From Sphaerolaimus hirsutus (lineage: Eukaryota; Nematoda; Chromadorea; Monhysterida; Sphaerolaimidae): a DNA stretch of 64,000 bases. Location: contig OZ038460.1 of assembly GCA_964036195.1 (NCBI GenBank), forward strand, positions 375,504-439,503, read 5' to 3'. A program made the translations under genes and the position numbers. Of this stretch, positions 21,382-32,900 are shown piece by piece (the first letter of the stretch is position 1; each line of letters opens with the position of its first letter). The notes beneath the pieces are model-generated. The model was given only the letters and a program-made list of their open reading frames with translations, was not told the origin of the DNA and searched no databases.

Positions 21382-24300
21382 CTTTGTGAGCATTTTTGTG
21401 ATTTTCAATGATTTCTGTGATTTTTTGTGCTAGTGGTTCCCAGTTCTTATTACTGGAGTGGCTGGCTATTGAATTAAGTAATGGACAGACAAAAAAAACT
21501 TATAAATACACAGTCAAATGAAAACCTTATGATCATCAGCATACAAAGGCAAAATTCCATAATAGGATGTTATCGCTCTGATTGTGCCATATCCCACAAC
21601 CCTTCCAGTTAGTTTGTTAATAGCACACAGAGATCTTCCAATTATTAGCCCAGCATCTGATAATTGATTATCTATCATCCATTTTTTGTTGAAGGCAGTT
21701 CTGTTCAGCAGATGCATTCTGGGGGCACTCCCAGACCCTGTAAAAGACCCTGTAAAGTGTCAAACACCCTGTAAAATGTTATGTGTCATGTATAAGACCC
21801 GGTAAAGTGTCAAATGTCATGTAAAAGATCCTGTAATGTGTCATGTGTATTTATTATTTTATCGTATCCAAATCTTATGTCAAAAAGTAAGATTTTGATA
21901 CAAGGATGTAAGATTTGACACGATAAATAAATATTTGGATACACTTTACATGAGTCTTTTACATTACATTTGACACTTTACAGGGTCTTTTACATGACAC
22001 ATGACATTTTACAAGGTCTTTGACACTTTACAAGGTCTTTTACAGGGTCTGGGAGTGGCACCTGATGTCATAGTTGCTGACTTCATGGAAGTTGTGTTCT
22101 GTCACTGTGCTGGTTTCTATCCTGCAAAGGCAGTGAGCAGGGCCCAGATTTCAGGAAGGTATTTACCGTATTTCTTCGATTTTATTGACCGTCAATGTAT
22201 TGTTTCATAAGCTCTTTTTGGGGGCAATGTAAACGAGCACGGCAAAGTGAATAAGCATGGCAATGTATATTTCAGAGTGTATTTTTCATGTGCATTTGTA
22301 AAGTAAATTTGAATGTAAATTTGTAAATGATATCTTCAATGTAAACACCACTGTGCATTCAGCACAAATTAGGTAAATTGTCACAGCGGTAGAGTTGTTT
22401 GACTCTTTAAGTGACAAGCATAAAGGGATAAATCGGATAATGTGACATCTATATTTTCATTCGCCAATGTATTTGAACATGGCAATGTATTTTTCGGATG
22501 CCCCACAGACCCGGCAAAGTAAACGAGCAAGCCAATGTGAATGAACACGTCAATAAAATCGAAGAAATACGGTATACTAGTGCTACGCAGTTCAAAATTT
22601 TATTGGGAAGACACCCTATGCAGCAAACCTGACTGTCATGCAAGCTGCCGTCCCACTGCCCAGTGGATCAAAATTTGGCAGATGTACTGGACCAAATTTA
22701 GTTTCATTTAAATTAGGTCAGGCCTTAAGCGCATGCATTGTGTGTCCGGTGTTGTGATGTGAAAAGTGCCAGCACTATGGCGCCAAGCGCCAAAAGCGCC
22801 ATAGCAAAATGACGCCAAGCGCCAGAAGCGCCATGGCGCATATATGGGCATGGCGCCACAGCACAATAGCGCCAAGCGCCAAAAGCGCCATAGCAAAATG
22901 ACGCCAAGCGCCAGAAGCGCCATGGCGCTTATATGGGCATGGCGCCACAGCAAAATAGCGCCAAGCGCCAAAAGCGCCATGGCGCTTTTTGCTCTGGCGC
23001 TAGTAAAATTCCAGATTCAATTCTCAACCAAAATCGTTTTTATAGATTTTTCATATATATTTACACATCTTAATTTGTCAGGCGTGTAGGTAGAGCATAG
23101 TTTACCCGCATTCTCCGAGAATAAACCTCTCCCCAGGTGTTACTCAATTAATATTGACAAATTTTAACCCAAAAAACCTGTCGTCTCTGTATCGGTCCCT
23201 AATAGCATCTATCACTGAGGGTACAATAAACCCATAGCAGCTCAACTTTTTGTCTAGCCAAGTGTCAAATTTGAACCGTTCGATGGAGTGTTTCGTCGCG
23301 GAGCCCATAAATTTTTTGAGGCTAAAGAAAAATAGGTTTGATATCCTTTGATCGCGATAATCTTTTCGCACGATTATTTGATAGCCCCAGGTGATGCCGG
23401 CAAATGATGAGATCATTTCGGAAGTGAAGCCCATTGATTGAGCTGCGCGGGGACTTGAACTGGTGCATTTTTTACATTTTGCGTGACATTTTACATTTTA
23501 CAGGTGTTTTACATGACTTATCATGACATTTGACATTTCATAAGATGTTTTATAGGGTCCGGGAACTATACGTAGGAGTGCCATTATAGGGGGGGCAACC
23601 AAAATTGTGTCTCTTCCCATTTCGTTGTACGTTGCCGTTCGGCTATATTGGGATTTGGGGTCGGGTCGGGGCTATATCTAAATTTTTGTGTTTTCTGAAA
23701 TAATCCCCACGTTCCGAGATAATGGGGTGTATAAGAATGCATTTTTTGCATAGCCAATATGGCCGACCAAATTTAAAGCTCCATACCTCGATTGAATTGA
23801 TATGGAGCGTTCAACGCTTAAAATGTACGGATTGCATTAGTATTGTAGGATTAACCGTGTCTAAATTCATTACCCCTACGACAACACACTTGGACGTTTT
23901 TACGACACCAAAAAAAACTACCTAATTTCACTTACATCCACAACCGACTTCTATTTTCTAACAGTCGAAAACAGGACCAAATTGCATCTTCAAACCCCCC
24001 AAAAACTCACCAACACTCCTGTCAATATTCAATCCGCAATTCAACGCGTTCATGGCGACCACGTCACCAGAACCGTTTTTGGCCAGCTGCCATAACATCG
24101 GCGAGGTGTTAAAGAACAATCTCTGGAGCCAATTCCTCAAGTGGGCAAGTGACAAGGAATGTGGTAAGTTGTGAATATACCTATATTGTGATTAAACTTG
24201 AAGTGGGAAGGAAAGTGACAAGAAAATTTTGACACAAGTTATGAGTAGTTTCATTTACAAATTTAGGTAATTGGCAATTTTAACCTTTACTTCCACTGAT

Positions 24301-24526
24301 CACTTAACTTACCACTTACCACTTGTTGTCACTTGTCCATTTGAGGAAATGGCACCAGGTTGTGCATGCCCACTTCAAAGTGTTCCGTTTCGCAAAGTTT
24401 CTCCACTGAGTACATGTCATCTGTTTGCAGCAAACGAACTGTTATTTGCTCCCCCCGTGGTAAAGTGACCACTTTTGGTTGAAATATTGGGTTATCTGAT
24501 ATTATTTTGCCTTGGTTTGGATCCAT
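21382..24526 (-). CDS. GNAT-family N-acetyltransferase, two-domain type
   Basis: Exons on the minus strand: 24526-24356, 24122-24011, 23442-23178, 22121-22062, 21718-21526, and a likely further exon about 21470-21382. Phases agree at every junction up to 21526 (0, 1, 2, 2). The first part reads LPRGEQITVRLLQTDDMYSV, then IIVRKDYRDQRISNLFF, which fits the acetyl-CoA binding motif (YR..G/R-type loop, here without the usual Gly). The second part has TGRVVGYGTIR and GILPLYADD, typical of nematode GNAT proteins with a second acetyltransferase-like domain. Introns 1 and 4 are exactly one introner element each. The frame stops at 21514 if exon 5 is read through. The 21382 exon (PLLNSIASHSS, NWEPLAQKITEI, donor AAAG|GTAAAT) looks real, but its join is unresolved. 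The start is uncertain; substrate unknown. Confidence 0.78.
21719..22061 (-). repeat. Introner: intron 4 of the GNAT gene
   Basis: On the gene strand the exon ends ACATCAG and the intron is GTGCCACTCCCAGACCC...GGGAGTGCCCC+CAG, 343 bases, phase 2. The element is flanked by CAG on both sides. Inside are facing 'tgtaaaagaccctgtaaag' arrays and a 'tttggatac/atccaaatctta' hairpin. Excision joins YDIR to MHLL in frame. Confidence 0.88.
22164..22574. repeat. TA-MITE, 'CTTCGATTTTATTG' variant, in GNAT intron 3
   Basis: Starts TACCGTATTTCTTCGAT and ends ATCGAAGAAATACGGTA. The interior differs from the C-rich copies: words such as 'ggcaatgtatatttcagag' repeat in both arms. Confidence 0.85.
22745..23015. 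repeat. GCGCC palindromic hAT-type element in GNAT intron 3
   Basis: The left end is close to GTGATGTGAAAAGTGCC. The body is repeats of 'gcgccaagcgccaaaagcgcc', with a 74-base unit present about twice (22790-22960). The right end is not clear. Confidence 0.65.
24123..24355 (-). repeat. Introner: intron 1 of the GNAT gene
   Basis: On the gene strand the exon ends AACCTG, and the intron is GTGCCATTTCCTCAAATGG...CAATTC then GGCTCCAG, 233 bases, phase 0. It belongs to the 'TTCCGCAAGTGG' subfamily; the flanking triplets are CTG and CAG. Excision joins GMHNL to RLFFN. Confidence 0.85.
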
Positions 24527-24958
24527 TCTGCTGGGCTCTGTCGATTTTTTGATGAAATTATGATGGTGTACACATTTTGGAGTAATTTTGGCCTTGGAGG
24601 TGTTAAACGAGCGTTTCGCATTGCTTATCACTGCATAAATGTTAAATATTCATTGTTATCAGTGGGTTATTAAATGTTCATTGTTTACTATTTAGTAGAG
24701 TATGGCTACATTTTGTAGTAATTAGTATAATTTGACGCTTTTGTATATGTTTACAACCAATTGTGGGAGCCATCACCACAACAACTGCGTGTTTATCAAT
24801 TTCGATAAGCTTTTTTTGGCGTCAACCAATGCAATGACAACAGAACAGTGCATGACAAATTTTTAGAGGAAATTTTCGTCTGACCCAAACTGTCAAATGA
24901 CACTGAAAAAAGTTTACAAATGAATCCAAAACTGGGATTTAAAGTGGCGATAAGGTAT

Positions 24959-25216
24959 CTACCGTATTTCCTCGAATTACCCCCCGGGGGTTTATTTTTT
25001 CAGTGTGACAATTTTGAGAGAAAACCGTGAAAAATGCAACAATAACCACCATTTATAAGTTTTTACAGTAGATGGTAAAAACGATGTTCAAACGTAACAC
25101 AGTAAGTGTTTTGAATGTCTGTTATGCATTTCCCGGACCACAAATTCATAGTGCCCATTTTGAGGGGGGGGGGGGGGTATTTCGAGGGGGGGGGGGTATT
25201 TCGAGGAAATACGGTA
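24959..25216. repeat. TA-MITE
   Basis: TACCGTATTTCCTCG...CGAGGAAATACGGTA with long G runs inside the right end. It lies upstream of the GNAT start. The rest of 24527-26902 (apart from the hAT at 26132) shows only a broken copy ending 'gttgtacggta' near 25615 and AT-rich sequence. Confidence 0.85.
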
Positions 25217-26131
25217 GTTGGGAGATCCGATCCGATCCCATCTATATCATCGGTCATTTCAAGGGGGGGGGGATTATGTTTTCCTCATTATGTCGTCTTA
25301 CAGGGGGGAACTATTCGAGGGGGGTTAATCACTTTCCCTGTATCTCAGTACCATCAGTTTCTTTTTAAATATTGGTTCATTTGGGAAACAGTCACATATA
25401 CCAACGTTTTGAAGCCCTGAATTATCATTTTTCAGCAAATTAAATGTCCTTTAAATTGGCAAGCATTCATTTGCCATTTTACAGGGTCTGTGAGTGGCAT
25501 CTGATAGGGAACAAACAATCCACTACAATTCAATACAATTTCAACTGGGTTATTTTGAGGGTTGTGAATTTGACGGGGGTTAATTCGAGGGTGAAGTTAA
25601 TTCGAGGTTGTACGGTAGCTATCATTTATATTTAGTGCACTGACTAAAGTAAATGAGAACAGGTAAGACACATAGGTTGCATAAAAATAACCTGTGCCCT
25701 CGGTGACAAAACTATTTAGTCATCTGACAATTGAAGACATCAAATCATCTGTTAGAAATAAATAAGACACATAAAACGATCTTCGTCGGGTTTTATGTGT
25801 ATTTACACTAAAAAATATACTAATGTGATTGCAAATCCAATGGCAATAGCGCAATGAAAATATGTACACGCAATATCTTAAACTATACACTTTTAAAAAG
25901 TGTTGTAACCTTGACACTCAAACTTGACACACGAAATTTGATCTTTATTCAATTTAGCCAAAAAAATTGTCATGAAGAAAACAATACAAATTACATTTGC
26001 ATTAATATGGATTCCCACTTTGCTTCATTCCATGTTCGTGGGCAGATTTTTTATCCTCGAGAATCTGAATTTATTTTGACTTATGAATATTTTTTCTCAG
26101 AAATATCGACGAAAGAGACATCGGTTCATTC

Positions 26132-26773
26132 CAGAGTTGTTTAAATACCGGTATTTTTGGAAAGCGTAAGCGTAAGCGTAAATACACTTTCCAAATGTTG
26201 AGTATGGATACTGTAAGCGTAAGGTATTTTTAAAATACCTAGGAAAGCCTAAAAAAAAGCGTAAGCGTAAAATTTTTTTAGAAAGTGCTCTTGCTGTGGA
26301 GCATAGGAAAACACACTTGTCTAGGGACAGGGAGATTGGGGGTTACACACAAAATGCTCCAGCTATCTATTTATCCCATAGGTTGTTCAGCTATCGGTCC
26401 TGAGGCGCAACGATCTATCGATCTCCAACTCCCCAAAAATGTTTCAGCCATTTGGGTATCCTACATTCGGCTCTATCGAATTTGCTGACTTTATCGAGTT
26501 TGCTTTCATTGCCAACTTCTGGCATAAGTATAAGCTGAGCAGCATGTGTTTACCTAGTGTAACTAGCATCGCCATACTATAAAGCGGCTGAAAATATAGT
26601 GTACAAACCAATCCCGTTTGAAATTTTTTTACGCTTTTAGTACCCGGGTATTTCGGCCAGGAAAGCGTAAAGAAGCGTACAGGTATTTTAAGAAAGCGTA
26701 AGCGTAAGCGTAAGTATAAATACCCATTTACCCGGGTATTTCGGGTAAGCGTAAATACGCTTTCGCAACTCTG
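26132..26773. mobile_element. CAGAG-family hAT-type element with perfect 8-bp duplication
   Basis: Ends CAGAGTTGTTTAAATACC...TTTCGCAACTCTG. Both sides carry GTTCATTC (26124-26131 and 26774-26781), an exact 8-base target duplication as hAT elements make. The interior has 'aagcgtaagcgtaagcgtaa' words near both ends and no transposase. The flanking sequence is open in two frames across the joined site, so a first exon of the carboxypeptidase could lie here, but I could not fix one. Confidence 0.9.
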
Positions 26774-26902
26774 GTTCATTCGACAGCAATTCCGATTTCC
26801 GCCTCGACTTTCGCACAAATGTTTTTTATCCCTTGGAAGATGTTAGTTTTGATTTCTTAAAAAAATATAAAAAAATATTGGACACAACTCCAAAAATCAC
26901 AG

Positions 26903-29900
26903 CTTCAAAATGCGCTCCAAGCGGCTGCCAGACAATTTTTCGGCTGGATGGAGCTAACTGTTATTGGGAAATCGCACGAGGGAAATGATATCCATTTGGT
27001 GAAGGTGCATTTGAAATTTCATTTTTTTAAATTTGAATTGAAAAGTTTGCTCTCGACGTTTTTAGTGGTGATGGAAAAGCGCCATAAAAAATCGTACCTG
27101 GGGGCAGTCCCAAGCCCTGTAAAGTGTAAAGTAAAGTATCAAATGTAAAGTCAAATGCAAAGTAAAGTGTCAATCAAAACAAAAAAGAAAAGATTTTATT
27201 ACTGAACTTTGCATGACAATTGACAGTTTACTTTGCATTTGACTTTACATTTGACACTTTACTTTACACTTTACAGGGCTTGGAATTGGCACCTGGGGGC
27301 ACTCCCAAAGCCCGTAAAAAGCCCTGTAAAATGTCAAATGTCATGCAAAGTGTCAAAAGTCATGGAAAATGTCCCGCAAAATGCAACTCGGTTGCACTTT
27401 TGCAGGGCATTTCCCATGACTTTTGACACTTTGCGTGACATTTGACCTTTTACAGGGCTTTTTACACGGTCTGGGATTAGCACCAACCAGGCGTTGATTG
27501 CTTCATGATGCTGGCGCTTTGTGGCGCCTAACAGCAGCAAAAAGAATTCGCATTAGGTATTTTGTTCAAAATGCATATTTACGTTTACCGTATTTCCTCG
27601 AAATACCCCCCTTGAAATACCCCCCCCTCGTTTGACCCCCCCCCCTCCCTCTCGAGACCACTATGAAGCAATCACCCCCCCCCTCGCAATACCCCCCCCC
27701 CAAATTGAGTGTAAAGAGAACGTACATGACAAATACGGCAGTTTATGTTCTGCGTAGTGCAGAACACACGTTAAAACAATGTCGGAATCACGTTAGAACA
27801 GTGTTTATACCATCTACGTACTAATATTAGTCTACAGAACCTTATAAATGGCAGTTTTTGTTGCATTTTTCGACGTCTGCGTACGTTTCAGACGACAATT
27901 TCGTACTTGGTTTTCAAAAATTTTCTTGTGAAATAATAACCCCCCCCCCCTCGTTTACCCCCCCCCCCTCTCGGGACCACTATGAAACAATCACCCCCCG
28001 GGGGGTATTTCGAGGAAATACGGTACGTCGATTTCAACGTCAGTGTCCATCTAACAATTCAGTATACAACCTCAATTTTAGAATTTTAGAATTTCATGAT
28101 TCTACAAAATGTCCAAAATTATATCTAAATACTTCTAGGTCAACTCAAAAAGCGTCAACTCAAACAGACGGGCAGTGTTCATCGAATGCGGCGCCCACGC
28201 GAGGGAGTGGCTAGCTCACGCTTCCTGCATGTATTTGTTGCACACTATGCTCACTGAACCTGACCACAGGGGTTGGTTGGAATGGGGGGATGTATTTTTA
28301 CTCAATTAGATAGCTTTTATGGTGGAAATTTTTTAGCAGCTTTCGAGCGTTGAGCCATTTGAAACTCGTAAAAGATGAACGTTTACCAGTTTCAGCAGTT
28401 TCTCAGTTCACTTTGGCAGAGAGCCAAAAGTCGAGTAGAAAATATGTTCGGATGTGTCTCGCCATGTGCTTTTGAGGTTCCATTAGAAATTTCAACATCC
28501 CAACATCTTCTACCTAGATAAGTACAGACAACATTCTATTCGGCATCCGGTGTTATGTATTAGGATACATCATAGTAGTTATTCGGATACGAATGACGTA
28601 AACGCGCCATGGCGCCAAGGTCTGGACAGGATATTTCTCACATAAGTAGTCACTTCAAAATTCAAACCTGAACACAAACCAATTTGCAGATGCGCACAAT
28701 ATTCTTCTGGACGCCGATGTTTACATGGTGCCCATGCTAAATCCTGACGGCTACAAATACACCTGGACAACTGTATGTTACACTGTAATTGCCAGTGTCG
28801 CGAAACTAATTACTGTAATTACTTTGTGTTTAGAAAAACGCCATTTTGATCGTTAGCAGAAATGGTGACATTTTTATCGTTGGTTTACGAAACTAACTTG
28901 TAAGTACTATCTTAAGAGAAAACTGCCTTTTGATACAAAGGTTTATAGCTACAGTTACAGTTGAAATTACCCAGGCATTTAAACAAAAAGTACTCCCAAT
29001 TCAGTTTCAGTATGCTACTTCTTTGCCAAATGGGCAACCAAGGAGATTCAACCAGAATGGGTATCCCTGGGTACAGAGTTGGAAAAACGTATTTACGTTT
29101 ACCCGAAATACCCGGTTATTCGGGTATTTATACTTACGTTTACGTTTACGTTTTCCAAAAATACCATTACGTTTTGTTACGTTTTCCTGACCAAAATACC
29201 CGGGTACTAGGGAAAACGTAAAAAAAACTTATGATCGTTCACACGTGCACATGGTCAAATGGGCCGCACCATCTGCAGCCAACAATATTCTAATGTTTTT
29301 GCATAAACTTAACATGTATACATACAAAAAAACGATGTATGAAAAAAGTGACTGCACGCGTCCACTTATACTCGGCGTACATGATACTCTGCCCTCGCAC
29401 TGATTTATGTCTCGTGTTGGAAGCGTGCCAATGATTGTTAAATCATGCGATTTCCATAAAAAGATGGAACAATTATCGATGTGAATCTGTTAATGAATCA
29501 CATTAGAGCAACAATCAATTTTGTCATCTTTTTATGAAACTCGCACGCGTTAACCATCGTTGGCACACTTCCAGCGGGAACCACGCGTGCAAGGTGTAAA
29601 GTAACCGGAGTATACACATGGAATACTGGGTCCATATTCATAAATGTGTTCAAATGCTGAACACAGAAACCTTTTTGTTTGTGGAGCCTTGTGTTTATAA
29701 ATTTTTGTGATGAATTCCAACGACGCCACTTGCAACAACTGTGAGTAGCATACGTTTTGAAACTGGCAGGGTGAGTGCAAGCTCTGGTGCCAATCCCAGA
29801 CTCTGTAGAATGCACTGTAAAATGTAAAATTTCATGCAAATGTCATAACTCATGTAAAATGCCCAGCATTATGGCAAAGTTTTGCCACCTTCCAGGACAT

Positions 29901-32900
29901 TTTTCATGACTTAGACACTTTGCATGCCATTTAACATTTTACAAGGCATTTTACAGGGTCTGGGACTCACCCAGAATCACCAACGTAGTTGGATTTGGCC
30001 GCACTTACAACAGAAAGTGGTGCGGAATGGAGCGATTGACCCATCTAAATGTGAAAATAATGGTGTTTTCCAAAGCACAATGGCAAATACCTACTGTGTG
30101 TAAAAATTTTACGTTTACGTTTTTTTTACGTATTCCTTGGTATTTTAAAAATACCTTACGTTTTAGTATTTATACTTTTGATTTGGAAAAGGTATTTACG
30201 TTTACGTTTACGTTTTCCAAAAATACCAGTATTTGCACAACTCTGCCTGGGTATTCATCTAAATGAAAAGTGTTTTGGTAACTCAAAGTAGAGCACATCA
30301 TCGCAAACTTCAACTTAAAAAAAACTACAAAAAACGCTCTTAGGACCGTTTATGGCGCAAAAACAGGGCGCCAAACAATTGCGCCAAAAGTGACGCCAAT
30401 TGCTGCAGAGGCGTGGACCTCAATCGAAATTTCGCCTATAAATGGAGCGCGGCAGGAGAATCAGGTGCCACTCCAAGACCCTGTAAAATGTCCTGTAAAA
30501 TGTCAAATGTCTGAAGAGTGCCAAATGTCATGTAAAATGCCCTGGAAAATGGAAACTCGGTTTCCATTTTGCAGGACATTTTCGATGACTTTTGACACTT
30601 TACATGACATTTTACATTTTACAGTGCATTATACAGGTCTGGTAGTGCCTCCAGATCTGTCTCCGTGCAATGTGCTATATGCTGGCACTGGGCCAATGAG
30701 TGAGCCTGAAGTAAGGGCGCTGGGAAATGTATTGGAGACATTGAAGGGCAGAGTTAGGTGGGTTGTGGTGTGTGAATTGGGATTTTTGGATTTTTTTGAA
30801 CAGTTTTTGATGTTAGTTAAGCCGAGATTAGTGCTCAGCGTGAATTTGACGTAAAATGATGACGTAAAATTACGTCTTAAAGTTTATAAAATGAATGTGG
30901 ATGATGCTACAGGCCTACAATTTGTTGTGGATAATATATGAATCAATACCTCAATCGTGTCCGATAATGAGTGTTATCAGCCACAGCTAGAGCGAATTGA
31001 AAAATTCAATTTTTTACATTTTACGTCAGGGAACAAAGTTTATAAAATGTGAACTTTGTTTCCTGACGTAAAATGAAAAAAATTGAATTTTTCAATTCGT
31101 TCTAGCTGTAGCTGATAACACTCAGTATCTGACACAATTGAGATATTGATTAATATATTATCCATAAACAATTGTAGACCTGTATACTCGGCGAACATGA
31201 TACTCTGCCCTCGCACTGATTTATGTCTCGTGTTGGAAGCGTGCCAATGATTGTTAAATCATGCGATTTCCATAAAACGATGGAACAATTATCGATGTGA
31301 ATCCGTTAATGAAAAACATTAGAGCAACAATCAATTTTGTCATCGTTTTATGAAACTCGCACGTGTTAACCATCGTTGGCACACTTCCAGCGGGAACCAC
31401 GCGTGCAAGGTGTAAAGTAACCGGAGTATAGTATCATCCACACTCATGTAATTAATTTTACGACGTAATTTTACGTCATCATTTTAAGTCAATATCACGC
31501 TGAGCTCTAATCTCAGCTTAAAAGGTGCTAGGAAATGGGAATAGTATTGTTTTTCAACTGTTGTTCAAAGCGCGTTTACTTTTTTAGTCTAAAAATATGT
31601 AAAATAGGTATAACTCGGGCGACATCACAGCCTACATTTTTCCGGAGGAAACACTCCATCATGACGTCATACCGCAGTGAACTGCGGCTGACTGAACCGC
31701 ACTGCGGCCATGGAATAAATCGATGGTGGCATTTTGGGGGGGAGGGGTCTCCAGACTTTCGTCTCGTCCCATTCCAGCGTACATTGGCCGATTTTGATGC
31801 CTTTCGAGTATGTTGGGGTTTGGCGGCGGGGCTACGACTAAAATACCTCGAATAATCCCCCAGTCCCGAGATAAGGGTGCTCTATAAAAACATGGTCATT
31901 TTGCATGGCCGATCAGGCCAATTGACTTGGGAGCTCAGTAACTGTATTTAACCATTTCTGGGCCAATTTAGACCGTTGAACACTAAAAATGATCGGTGTA
32001 AGCTGTAGATTCCATTTTTGGGGTCGCGTCAGTGATGTCTATATTTCTTATGCCGATTTGACCTGGTTTTCAAACGCGAAAAGTAAATTGGTCTGAACAT
32101 GCTATCGTATACTTGAGACTGTGAGAAGTCGTATACCAAAATAATGAGTTCAATATCTCTTTCCAATCAAAAGTGATAGCACTTCAAACTTTTTCCTCCC
32201 ATCCACATAAATCACTGCATGAAGCCAGATGCACGCTACTTCAAAAGTCCATAGCTCGACCATTTCTTGGCCGATTTTCCTCAATGAACACTTAAAATGA
32301 TCAGAAAAACCTGAAGATTTGATTTTGATCATCAGTTTATTGAGATATTCAATCAGATTTCCCATACAATAAAACAACGTAAATTCTTGTGTGTAATTAT
32401 TATGATGATATAATATATAGATGAAATGACAATGAAAGTGAAATCTTCAGGTTTTTCTGATCATTTCAAGTGTTCATTGAGGAAAATCGGCCGAGAAATG
32501 GTCGAGCTATGGACTTTTGAAGTAGCGTGCATCTGGCTTCATGCAGTGATTTATGTGGATAGGAGGAAAAAGTTTGAAGTGTTGAATTTGAACTTTTGAT
32601 TGGAAAGAGATATTGAACTCATTCTTTTGGTATATGACTTCTCACAGTCTCAAGTAGACGATAGCATGTTCAGAAAAATATACTTTTCGCGTTTAAAAAC
32701 CGGGTCAAATCGGCATAAGAAATATAGACATCACTAACGCGACCCCAAAAATGGAATCTACAGCTTACACCGATCATTTTAAGTGTTCAACAGTCTAAAT
32801 CGGCCCAGAAATGGTTAAATACAGTTACTGAGCTCCCAAGTCAATTGGCCTGATCGGCCATGCAAAATGACCATGTTTTTTAGACCGCCCTTATCTTGGG

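Noticed and set aside
22708-22980. Repetitive Ala/Trp/Arg-rich frames in GCGCC elements
   Set aside because: They are translations of palindromic repeat words, seen in several frames and in every copy of the element.
29975-30100. Apparent exon right after an introner copy, before the DRLWRKNR exon of the carboxypeptidase
   Set aside because: The frame can be read, but it lies inside the hAT element (29074-30245). The TWTT and DRLWRKNR exons already join in phase 0 without it.
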